Shown: positions 1 to 5,967 of the stretch, piece after piece
How positions within the stretch are numbered: position 1 is the first letter of the stretch
Layout of the letters: the number at the start of each line of letters is the position of its first letter
From: Dehalococcoidales bacterium
GTDB taxonomy: Bacteria; Chloroflexota; Dehalococcoidia; Dehalococcoidales; GCA-2688105
Assembly: GCA_030640255.1 (NCBI GenBank)
Contig: DAOWJS010000078.1
Span: 1 to 10,398, forward strand
DNA length: 10,398 nucleotides
Direction: 5' to 3'
Position numbers and translations under genes: made by a program
The notes under the pieces: generated by a model
The model's input: only the letters and a program-made list of their open reading frames with translations
What the model was told of the DNA's origin: nothing
Database searches by the model: none

Positions 1-92
1 AACCTATCCCCCTGACCCCCTTCCCTTAATAAAAGATTGTTTAACAACCCCTCACCCCTTCTTTTGGTGAAATCACAAACTCTAATTTCTAA

Positions 93-110
93 TCCTTCAC
101 AGGTGAAGGA
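93..110. repeat. 8-bp perfect hairpin with 2-nt loop
   Basis: The arms tccttcac (93-100) and gtgaagga (103-110) are exact reverse complements, separated by ag. It lies inside the left composite repeat. Its function is unknown; a similar tcctt...aagga hairpin lies at 314-335. Confidence 0.6.
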
Positions 111-142
111 CTAAACAAGTTCAAAATTCAAATCCCTAAAGT

Positions 143-169
143 TTAGGATTTAGGGCTTAGGATTTAGGG
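143..169. repeat. 14-nt tandem duplication
   Basis: The 13-mer ttaggatttaggg occurs twice without mismatch, at 143-155 and 157-169, separated by one base (period 14). It is AT-richer than the C/G-rich hairpins around it. Two units are too few and too short to be a CRISPR array. It reads as low-complexity intergenic filler. Confidence 0.75.
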
Positions 170-175
170 TTTTAC

Positions 176-196
176 AAGAGGGGCTTCGCCCCTTTT
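176..196 (+). terminator. Possible Rho-independent terminator
   Basis: The stem aggggc (179-184) pairs with gcccct (188-193) around the loop ttc. A G-U pair and two A-T pairs extend it, and it runs straight into tttt (193-196). A GC stem followed by a short T-run is terminator-like for plus-strand transcription arriving from left of the window. No upstream gene is visible, and the same hairpin type recurs in the repeat family without a T-run, so this may be incidental. Confidence 0.35.
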
Positions 197-279
197 AATT
201 CCCTTACTAAACAACCCATCAATAAGGGAAGGGGGGAGTGCAGGTAAGAGAGGGGCGAAGCCCCTTCCCTAAAAACACT

Positions 280-308
280 TCCCCTTCCCCTTATCAAGGG
301 GAAGGGGA
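280..308. repeat. 13-bp hairpin
   Basis: The left arm (280-292, built from two tcccct-type blocks) pairs perfectly with 296-308 around a 3-nt loop atc. It occupies the same relative place as the 13-bp hairpin at 5912-5940 in the second copy of the repeat family, but the sequences differ. That suggests the structure is kept while the bases drift. Confidence 0.65.
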
Positions 309-410
309 TAAAGTCCTTGCCTGCTTTGGCAAGGATAAAGGGGATAGGGTTACCTAATAAAAATCTAAGGGGGTAAGGTTAATAAATAATCTCAAAATAG
401 CCCTCATAAA

Positions 411-439
411 TTTACAGTTACCTTGACTTATGTTATACT
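411..439 (+). promoter_or_regulatory. Promoter of the rpsO-pnp-dapB-asd-dapA operon
   Basis: The -35 box TTTACA (411-416) has one mismatch to TTGACA. A 17-base spacer separates it from the -10 box TATACT (434-439), which is preceded by the extended -10 dinucleotide TG at 431-432. Transcription should begin near 446, leaving a leader of about 33 bases before the TTG start of rpsO. It is the only strong sigma-70-like promoter I find ahead of the operon. It lies just outside the left repeat. Confidence 0.7.
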
Positions 440-466
440 TAACCTTTGTTAAAATGGTTAAGGACC

Positions 467-473
467 GGGGGAG
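467..473 (+). promoter_or_regulatory. Ribosome binding site deciding the TTG start of rpsO
   Basis: The G/A-rich sequence gggggag ends six bases before the TTG at 480-482. There is no ATG or GTG at this spacing, and the S15 family begins at this point, so the TTG start is well supported. Confidence 0.7.
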
Positions 474-479
474 TATAAT

Positions 480-743
480 TTGGACAAAGAAATTAAGGCC
501 GACATTATAGACAAGTTTAAGCTTAAGAAAGGGGATACCGGCTCGACCGAGGTTCAGGTGGCTGTGCTTACCGAGAGGATAAACCAGTTAACCGGGCATA
601 TGGCGGCTAATCGTCACGATTATCACTCGCAGCGCGGTTTACTTAAGCTTGTCGGGCAAAGAAGGAGGCTGCTAGCTTACCTGAGTAAAGAGGATATAGG
701 TCGGTATCACAAACTAATTACTAGGCTCGGTCTGCGCAAGTAA
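480..743 (+). CDS. rpsO: 30S ribosomal protein S15
   Basis: S15 is a primary 16S rRNA-binding protein of the small subunit platform and is needed for S6, S18 and S11 to assemble. The 87 residues are close to the usual 88-89. The family signature is intact: the loop TGSTEVQ (20-26) before helix 2, and the conserved block around residues 44-68 with HSQRGLL (49-55) followed by the basic GQRRR (59-63) that contacts rRNA. The start is TTG, supported by gggggag six bases upstream. It is the first gene of the operon, 20 bases before pnp, the classic rpsO-pnp pair. In E. coli S15 represses its own translation through its leader. The leader here is short, and I cannot see that pseudoknot in it. Confidence 0.97.
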   Translation: MDKEIKADIIDKFKLKKGDTGSTEVQVAVLTERINQLTGHMAANRHDYHSQRGLLKLVGQRRRLLAYLSKEDIGRYHKLITRLGLRK

Positions 744-763
744 ATTCTTCGAGAGAGGTTATA

Positions 764-2959
764 ATGGAATCCTATGCTTTTGAGTGTGAAGTTGGGGGCA
801 GAAATCTCGTTATAGAGACGGGAAAGCTGGCGGGGCAGGCAAGCTCAGCAGTAGCCGTCCGCTATGGGGATACTGTGGTTCTGGTTACCGCTTGTATTAG
901 TGATGAAAAGCGGGAGGGGATTGATTTTCTGCCGCTGACCGTTGATTATGAGGAGAGGCTATATGCTGCCGGTAAAATTCCTGGCGGTTTTATCAGAAGG
1001 GAAGGACGCCCTAGCCAGGAGGCGACTTTAGCTAGTCGACTTACCGACCGCCCGCTGCGTCCGCTTTTGCCCAAAGGGTGGCGTAATGACATTCAGCTTA
1101 TAATTACTGTCCTTTCCGCTGACCAGGAGAACGACCCTGATATCCTGGCTGTTATCGGTAGCTCGGCGGCGTTATCAATATCAGAAGTGCCCTTTGAAGG
1201 TCCGGTGAGCACAGTTCGTATTGGCTATATTAATGACCAGCTAATTTTAAATCCGACATTAGCCCAAATGGAAGATAGCCTACTTGACCTGGTGGTGGCT
1301 AGCACTAAGCAAGCGGTGGTAATGGTAGAAGCCGGAGGTCGAGAAATTTCAGAAGATATTGCTGTTCAGGCAATCAAATTTGGTCATGAGGTAAACCAAG
1401 ATATTATCAGGCTTCAAGAGCAGCTTCAGCAGGCTTGTGGTAAGCCCAAGGTGGAAGCTCCGAGCCGTGAGGTTAACCCGGAGGTAGTTTCAGCAATTTC
1501 GTCAGTTGTTAACGGAAAGCTTGCCCAGGCGCTGAGTCAACCAGAAAAGACGCAGCGGGCACAGGCACTCAGCGAACTACAGGAAGAGCTTGTTGAGGGT
1601 CTAAAGGAGTCATTCTCTGAGGAAGATATACTTTCTGCTTTTGAGAAGAAGGTCAGGGATGAATTAAGGTCTAATATCCTTAACAGGTCGCAGCGTCTCG
1701 GTAGCCGTAGCCTGACGGAGGTTAGACCTATTAGCTGTGAAGTGGGACTTTTACCTCGTACCCATGGCTCAGGGCTGTTCAATCGGGGTCAAACGCAAGT
1801 ACTAACAATCGCTACTCTGGGCTCTATCAGGAAGGAACAACAGCTTGATGGATTGGGCATAGAGGAGACTAAGCGTTTTATGCATCATTATAATTTCCCG
1901 CCTTTCTCGAATGGTGAAGTGAAACGCATCGGTACAACCGGTCGTCGTGAGATTGGACATGGCGCCTTGGCGGAACGGGCGCTTATCCCGGTGTTACCTA
2001 AGGACGAGGATTTTCCTTATACTATTCGCCTTGTTTCCGAGGTTCTTAGCTCCAGTGGCAGCACATCTATGGCTAGTGTTTGTGCCTCGAGCCTATCCCT
2101 AATGGATGCCGGGATACCGATAAAGAGAGCAGTAGCCGGGGTAGCTATGGGTCTGGTTACCGGGGAGAAAGGCGACTACGCTATTTTAACTGATATCGAG
2201 GGCATAGAGGATGATTACGGTGATATGGACTTTAAGGTAGCCGGCACCGCTGAGGGTATCACCGCCCTGCAGTTAGATATTAAGCTCAAGGGACTGGATT
2301 TGGAAATTCTGGAAAAGGCATTAAATCAAGCTAAAGAGGCGCGACTGTTCATCTTAGAAACAATGCAGCAAACCATCAGTTCCAGTCGACCTGAGGTTAG
2401 CCGCTATGCACCGCAAATGCGTAAAATGATGATTGACCCTGATAAGATTGGTACTGTAATTGGCCCCGGAGGTAAGACCATCAGGTCGATTGTTGCTGCA
2501 ACTAAAGCCACTATTGATATTGAGAATGATGGCACCGTGATTATCGGCTCACCAGATGAAGAGGCAGCCCGTAAAGCCATCGAAATCATAGAAGGTCTAA
2601 CCAGGGATGTAGAAGTTGGCGGCATCTATACTGGAAAAGTAATGCGTATAATGAACTTCGGTGCTTTTGTGGAAATTCTTCCCGGCAAAGAGGGATTAGT
2701 CCATATCAGTGAACTGGCTGACCATCGGGTGGACAAGGTTGAGGATGTAGTTAAAGTAGGCGATGAGATTACGGTCAAAGTTATTGAGATTGACCATCTG
2801 GGCAGGATAAACCTGTCACGGCGGGCTGTGTTTGACAAGCTTTCGCAGGTGCCGGGGGCAACAGTAAAGGATTCGTTATCTCCAAACTACCCGTCTGAGA
2901 AAAGGCGTGAGGCTCATTCCCCACGTTTGCCGAAACGTCCTCTCAGCAGAGGGAGATAG
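764..2959 (+). CDS. pnp: Polynucleotide phosphorylase (polyribonucleotide nucleotidyltransferase)
   Basis: PNPase degrades RNA 3'-to-5' using phosphate and releases nucleoside diphosphates; it can also add 3' tails. At 731 residues it has the full bacterial architecture. The first RNase PH-like domain (about 10-145) contains FIRREGRPS-type residues 76-84. A helical linker region (about 150-310) follows. The second, catalytic RNase PH domain (about 320-540) carries SGSTSMASV (431-439) and GDMDFKVAGT (486-495). D483, D489 and K491 correspond to E. coli D486, D492 and K494. The KH domain has the GPGG loop at 567-570, and an S1 domain spans about 619-688. A short basic, Ser/Pro/Arg-rich tail (about 700-731) has no recognised domain. 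The ATG is preceded by gagagagg. Three bases separate the stop from dapB, so the two are probably translationally coupled. Confidence 0.98.
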   Translation: MESYAFECEVGGRNLVIETGKLAGQASSAVAVRYGDTVVLVTACISDEKREGIDFLPLTVDYEERLYAAGKIPGGFIRREGRPSQEATLASRLTDRPLRPLLPKGWRNDIQLIITVLSADQENDPDILAVIGSSAALSISEVPFEGPVSTVRIGYINDQLILNPTLAQMEDSLLDLVVASTKQAVVMVEAGGREISEDIAVQAIKFGHEVNQDIIRLQEQLQQACGKPKVEAPSREVNPEVVSAISSVVNGKLAQALSQPEKTQRAQALSELQEELVEGLKESFSEEDILSAFEKKVRDELRSNILNRSQRLGSRSLTEVRPISCEVGLLPRTHGSGLFNRGQTQVLTIATLGSIRKEQQLDGLGIEETKRFMHHYNFPPFSNGEVKRIGTTGRREIGHGALAERALIPVLPKDEDFPYTIRLVSEVLSSSGSTSMASVCASSLSLMDAGIPIKRAVAGVAMGLVTGEKGDYAILTDIEGIEDDYGDMDFKVAGTAEGITALQLDIKLKGLDLEILEKALNQAKEARLFILETMQQTISSSRPEVSRYAPQMRKMMIDPDKIGTVIGPGGKTIRSIVAATKATIDIENDGTVIIGSPDEEAARKAIEIIEGLTRDVEVGGIYTGKVMRIMNFGAFVEILPGKEGLVHISELADHRVDKVEDVVKVGDEITVKVIEIDHLGRINLSRRAVFDKLSQVPGATVKDSLSPNYPSEKRREAHSPRLPKRPLSRGR

Positions 2960-2962
2960 GCT

Positions 2963-3760
2963 ATGGAGCCAGTAAGGGTAGTAGTTCACGGGGCATCAGG
3001 CAAGGTGGGGCAGGAGGTGGTTAGAGCCCTATGCCGTGAGACTGAGATACAGGTGGTAGGTGCCGTAGAACAGGAGGTTTCTGATGAGTTCTACTTACCT
3101 CTACCTGATGGCTGCGAGGCGATACCCTTTTCTTCCAATCTAGAGTATATCCTCACCAGTTGCCAGCCTGACGTGCTGGTAGATTTCACTGTTGCCCAGG
3201 CTACTATGCCAGCGGTGCGTATAGCCACTAAGCAGGGGGTTAACTTGGTAATAGGAACTACCGGGTTAACCGCTGATGACCTCAGTGAGATTGACCGATT
3301 ATCAAAAGCTCACCGGGTTGGGGCAGTGGTAGCTCCCAATTTTGCCCTGGGAGCAGTGCTGATGATGCACTTAGCCAAGATAGCTGCCAAATACCTTGAT
3401 TATGCCGAAATTATAGAGCTGCATCACTACTTAAAGGCTGATGCTCCTTCAGGAACTGCCCTATCGACAGCTAGAGCTATGGCCGCCGCCAGAGGTAAAC
3501 CATTCCCCCGTCCTCCACAAGGGAGCAAGACCTCATCTAGCCGGGGGGAGCCGGTTGAAGGTATTACCATTCATAGCGTCCGTCTCCCCGGTCTTCTGGC
3601 ACACCAGGAGGTAATCCTCGGCGGACCAGGGCAAACGCTAAGCATACGACATGATACCATTAGTCGCGAATGTTATATGCCGGGCGTTATACTAGCCGTA
3701 AGGGAAGTGGTTAAACGCCAGGGGCTAGTCTACGGGCTGGATACTCTGCTCGGTTTATAG
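2963..3760 (+). CDS. dapB: 4-hydroxy-tetrahydrodipicolinate reductase
   Basis: DapB reduces the DapA product with NAD(P)H to tetrahydrodipicolinate in the diaminopimelate/lysine pathway in the cytoplasm. The 265 residues match the family. The N-terminal Rossmann loop GASGKVG is at 10-16. IGTTG (97-101) and APNFALG (124-130) line the cofactor site. The signature HHYLKADAPSGTA (154-166) carries the catalytic His154 and Lys158, equivalent to E. coli His159 and Lys163. Glu36 at the end of the second strand suggests NADH can be used, by analogy with E. coli; this is inference. The ATG lies three bases after the pnp stop and uses the agaggg inside the end of pnp as its ribosome binding site. Finding dapB directly behind pnp puts it under the rpsO promoter. 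Confidence 0.96.
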   Translation: MEPVRVVVHGASGKVGQEVVRALCRETEIQVVGAVEQEVSDEFYLPLPDGCEAIPFSSNLEYILTSCQPDVLVDFTVAQATMPAVRIATKQGVNLVIGTTGLTADDLSEIDRLSKAHRVGAVVAPNFALGAVLMMHLAKIAAKYLDYAEIIELHHYLKADAPSGTALSTARAMAAARGKPFPRPPQGSKTSSSRGEPVEGITIHSVRLPGLLAHQEVILGGPGQTLSIRHDTISRECYMPGVILAVREVVKRQGLVYGLDTLLGL

Positions 3761-3768
3761 GAGGAGTA

Positions 3769-4782
3769 ATGAAGGGGTATAAGGTGGCCATTGTTGGTGC
3801 CACCGGGCTGGTGGGACAGGAGTTCATCAAGGTGCTAGTGCAGCGAAGCTTCCCTATGACCTCAGTTCACCTTTTAGCCTCAGACCGTTCCGCAGGCAAG
3901 AAGTTATTTGTCAGTCATCAGGAGATTGAGGTCAAAGAGACGGCTCCCGAGTCATTCAAAGGAATAGATATTGCTCTCTTCTCCGCAGGGGCTGAGATTA
4001 GTCGCTACTTCTCCCCTATAGCTGCTCAATCAGGAGCGGTAGTTATCGATAATAGCTCTGCCTTTAGAATGGGGCCTACAGTTCCTCTGGTAGTCCCTGA
4101 GGTCAATCCTGAAGATATTAGGTGGCATAAAGGGATTATAGCTAATCCAAATTGTTCCTCTATTCAAGTGGTAGTGGCTCTATACCCGCTGCACAAGGTT
4201 AATCCCATCAAACGCATTATCGCCGATACCTACCAAGCGGTGTCAGGCACCGGTTCAGTCGCGGTAGAGGAATTAACCACACAAGCCAGGCAGGTAATGG
4301 AAGGGCAGAACACTACCCCCCATGTTTATCCTCATCAAATAGCCTTTAATGTACTGCCCGAGATTGACGTTTTTCTGGACAATGGCTACACTAAAGAAGA
4401 ATGGAAGATGGTGGAAGAAACCAGGAAGATAATGCATGCCAGTGCTATAGATATCTCGGCTACCTGTGTGCGAGTTCCGGTATTTACCGGACATAGTGCC
4501 GCCATCCATGTAGAGTTCTCCCAGCCTATGTCTCCCGACGAGGCACAGCGTATTCTTACCCAGGCTCCAGGGGTCAAGATATTAGATGACCCGGCTATCA
4601 GTCTTTATCCTCAGCCCTGGTCAGCCGCCGGCACTGATGAGGTTTTTGTGGGACGTATTCGTCGAGATGCTTCTCACCCTAACGGTTTGGTTATGTGGGT
4701 TGTAGCCGACAACCTGCGTAAGGGAGCGGCTCTAAATGCAGTCCAGATTGCTGAAGAGATGATTAAGAGAGACTGGCTATAA
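3769..4782 (+). CDS. asd: Aspartate-semialdehyde dehydrogenase
   Basis: Asd reduces aspartyl phosphate to aspartate semialdehyde with NADPH, at the branch between lysine/DAP and threonine/methionine synthesis. The 337 residues are typical of the shorter bacterial form. Visible motifs are the dinucleotide loop GATGLVG (10-16), IDNSSAFR (93-100), and the active-site NPNCS with the nucleophile Cys129. YQAVSGTG (155-162) follows, then VPVFTGHS (237-244) with the proton-transfer His242, and the C-terminal DNLRKGAALNAVQIAE (314-329). The start ATG follows the strong site ggaggag (3760-3766), which overlaps the dapB stop. The product is one of the two substrates of DapA, encoded 16 bases downstream. 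No aspartokinase gene is in the window. Confidence 0.97.
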   Translation: MKGYKVAIVGATGLVGQEFIKVLVQRSFPMTSVHLLASDRSAGKKLFVSHQEIEVKETAPESFKGIDIALFSAGAEISRYFSPIAAQSGAVVIDNSSAFRMGPTVPLVVPEVNPEDIRWHKGIIANPNCSSIQVVVALYPLHKVNPIKRIIADTYQAVSGTGSVAVEELTTQARQVMEGQNTTPHVYPHQIAFNVLPEIDVFLDNGYTKEEWKMVEETRKIMHASAIDISATCVRVPVFTGHSAAIHVEFSQPMSPDEAQRILTQAPGVKILDDPAISLYPQPWSAAGTDEVFVGRIRRDASHPNGLVMWVVADNLRKGAALNAVQIAEEMIKRDWL

Positions 4783-4798
4783 CTCTGGAGGCTAGAAA

Positions 4799-5689
4799 AT
4801 GAAGAGAATAGGGCGATTACTAACGGCTATGGTAACCCCCTTTAATGAGGTGGGGGAGGTTGATTATGAGCAGGCCAAGAGGCTAGCTTTAGCCCTGCTT
4901 GACTCAGGAAGTGACGGGCTGGTAGTCGTGGGCACAACTGGAGAATCCCCCACCCTTATACGGGAGGAGGAGATGCGTCTCTTTGCTGAGGTTAAATCAG
5001 CCGTAGGTGAACGGGGTTCAGTAATAGCCGGCACCGGTAGCAATAGCACCGCTGAAGCCTCGGAGGCGACCCAAGAGGCAGAGAGGACAGGGGTTGATGC
5101 CTGTCTATTAGTAGTCCCCTACTATAATAAACCTACTCAAGACGGCTTATATCAGCACTTCAAGACTATCGCTCAAAGCACCAAGCTACCCTGTATCCTT
5201 TACAATGTGCCGTCACGCACCGTGGTTAGCCTATCCGCCGATACGGTTATCAAGCTAAGCCATATTGACAACATTATCGGAATAAAGGAAGCCAGCGGTA
5301 ACCTGTCTCAGATTTCTAAGATAATTGGTAACGCCAGCGACGGTTTTCTGGTCTGGAGTGGCAACGATAGTGATAACCTACCCATAATAGTCTCCGGTGG
5401 CTACGGGGCGATTAGTGTTCTTTCTAACCTGGTGGGTAACCAAATCAAGGAAATGATTGATGACATTATTAGCGGTAAAATAGGCGAAGCGGCAGCTATC
5501 CACCGCCGTCTACTCCCTCTGGTTGATGCTATGTTCGTTGTGGCCAACCCGATTCCAGTCAAATACGCCCTTAACTACATCGGCTTCTATGTCGGCAAGC
5601 CCCGCCTGCCTCTTACCGAGCCCGATGAAAAATCAGCCGCTATCATCAAGGACACGCTGAAAAACTACAAAATTGATTTGGCGGTATAG
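4799..5689 (+). CDS. dapA: 4-hydroxy-tetrahydrodipicolinate synthase
   Basis: DapA condenses pyruvate with aspartate semialdehyde, the committed step to diaminopimelate and lysine. The protein is a class I aldolase-type TIM barrel of 296 residues. The Schiff-base Lys163 lies in GIKEASG (161-167). GTTGES (45-50) supplies the Thr46/Thr47 pair. PYYNKPTQDG (107-116) and YNVPSRT (135-141) give Tyr109, Tyr135 and Arg140. All sit two residues later than the E. coli T44, Y107, Y133, R138 and K161. The ATG is preceded by tggagg (4786-4791). It is the last gene of the operon and is followed by the palindromic repeat in the convergent gap. dapD or dapL, dapF and lysA are not in the window, so the later branch of the pathway cannot be told from here. 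Confidence 0.97.
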   Translation: MKRIGRLLTAMVTPFNEVGEVDYEQAKRLALALLDSGSDGLVVVGTTGESPTLIREEEMRLFAEVKSAVGERGSVIAGTGSNSTAEASEATQEAERTGVDACLLVVPYYNKPTQDGLYQHFKTIAQSTKLPCILYNVPSRTVVSLSADTVIKLSHIDNIIGIKEASGNLSQISKIIGNASDGFLVWSGNDSDNLPIIVSGGYGAISVLSNLVGNQIKEMIDDIISGKIGEAAAIHRRLLPLVDAMFVVANPIPVKYALNYIGFYVGKPRLPLTEPDEKSAAIIKDTLKNYKIDLAV

Positions 5690-5764
5690 GGGCAGCGGTT
5701 ATAGTCCCCCCCCATAATAATCCCATTTCCTTTCAAATAGCTCGTTTAGCAACCTATCCCCCTG

Positions 5765-5791
5765 CCCCCTTCCCTTATTAAGGGAAGGGGG
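5765..5791. repeat. 12-bp hairpin, first module of copy 2
   Basis: Arms 5765-5776 and 5780-5791 pair perfectly around the loop att. This palindrome is the one whose left and right halves appear separated in copy 1 (near 16-28 and 223-236). Confidence 0.65.
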
Positions 5792-5801
5792 AGTGTAGGT
5801 A

Positions 5802-5824
5802 AGAGAGGGGCTTTGCCCCTCTCT
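5802..5824 (+). terminator. Strong hairpin behind dapA, possible bidirectional transcription stop
   Basis: Arms agagaggggc (5802-5811) and gcccctctct (5815-5824) pair perfectly around ttt, a 10-bp GC-rich stem about 110 bases past the dapA stop. A pyrimidine-rich stretch (5829-5847) follows, but not a strict T-run. It is part of the repeat element, so a terminator role is inference. Confidence 0.35.
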
Positions 5825-5877
5825 ATAATCTCTCCCTCCTTTCCCCTTGATAATGAGCTTTGCTTAATGGGGTGTTT

Positions 5878-5899
5878 AAGAGGGGCGCCAGCCCCTCTT
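5878..5899. repeat. 9-bp hairpin module
   Basis: Arms aagaggggc (5878-5886) and gcccctctt (5891-5899) pair around gcca. It is a near copy of the hairpins at 5802-5824 and 176-196 with a different loop. Copy 1 has only one module of this type after the shared 223-265 block where copy 2 has two, so the number of modules varies between copies. Confidence 0.6.
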
Positions 5900-5911
5900 C
5901 TATAAATACTT

Positions 5912-5940
5912 TCCCCCTCTCCTTTCCAAGGAGAGGGGGA
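5912..5940 (-). terminator. 13-bp hairpin just past the end of purA
   Basis: Arms 5912-5924 and 5928-5940 pair perfectly around tcc. It is the first hairpin a purA transcript meets, about 28 bases after the stop codon. On the minus strand it is followed by aagtatttata, a weak T-rich tail. It could end the purA message, but it also belongs to the repeat element. Confidence 0.4.
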
Positions 5941-5967
5941 TTAAGGGGGTGAGGTTGATAAACAGTT

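Larger units (their letters stand above)
1..387. repeat. Composite palindromic intergenic repeat, copy 1 (left end cut by window)
   Basis: This non-coding stretch is C/G-rich and made of short hairpins. Its first 28 bases match 5751-5777 of the second copy with one gap. Bases 223-265 match 5779-5820 at 38 of 43 aligned positions. The right end (about 366-387) reads, on the minus strand, as tttattaacct followed two bases later by a ccccctta block, the same terminus type as both ends of the second copy. A further terminus-like segment starts at 39 (gtttaacaacc), so the copy looks nested or rearranged. It holds hairpins at 93-110, 176-196, 251-265, 280-308 and 314-335 and a 14-nt tandem repeat at 143-169. 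I see no ORF or RNA gene here. It may be a miniature mobile element or a REP-like sequence; which one is inference. Confidence 0.7.
5744..5963. repeat. MITE-like palindromic element with terminal inverted repeats, copy 2
   Basis: This 220-bp element has no coding potential and fills most of the dapA/purA convergent gap. Its ends are imperfect inverted repeats: gtttagcaacctatccccct at 5744-5763 against the reverse complement of 5944-5963, with 17 of 20 positions identical. Inside are four clean hairpins: 5765-5791 (12-bp stem), 5802-5824 (10 bp), 5878-5899 (9 bp) and 5912-5940 (13 bp). Parts recur at 1-28 and 223-265, which makes it a dispersed family. I see no obvious target-site duplication. 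None of the hairpins has a proper T-run, but their placement suggests they may also halt transcription from both sides. Ahead of it, 5690-5743 holds only a run of eight C (5706-5713). Confidence 0.7.

Noticed and set aside
143..169. Telomere-like tttaggg repeats or the start of a CRISPR array
   Set aside because: Only two 13-base units with a one-base gap are present. There is no spacer, no further copies and no cas gene; it is simple tandem duplication.
423..439. TTGACT at 423-428 as the -35 box of the rpsO promoter
   Set aside because: It lies only five bases before TATACT, too close to act with it. TTTACA at 411-416 gives the exact 17-base spacing.
446..479. S15 autoregulatory leader (pseudoknot) ahead of rpsO
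   Set aside because: With the best promoter the leader is only about 33 bases, and I cannot draw the paired elements of known S15 leader structures. The only inverted repeat there straddles the start of transcription.
1537..1782. Minus-strand open frame inside pnp (also 2404-2625 and 2626-2838)
   Set aside because: These lie antisense to a fully conserved PNPase, have Ser/Leu/Ile-rich low-complexity translations and show no recognisable domain. They are shadows of the real gene.
4273..4577. Minus-strand open frames inside asd, and 4864-5049 inside dapA
   Set aside because: They lie opposite conserved catalytic regions of Asd and DapA, lack convincing ribosome binding sites and resemble no known protein.
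5706..5713. Run of eight C as a possible slippage or regulatory tract
   Set aside because: It lies after the dapA stop in non-coding DNA, so there is no frame to switch. It is consistent with the C-rich composition of the neighbouring repeat.
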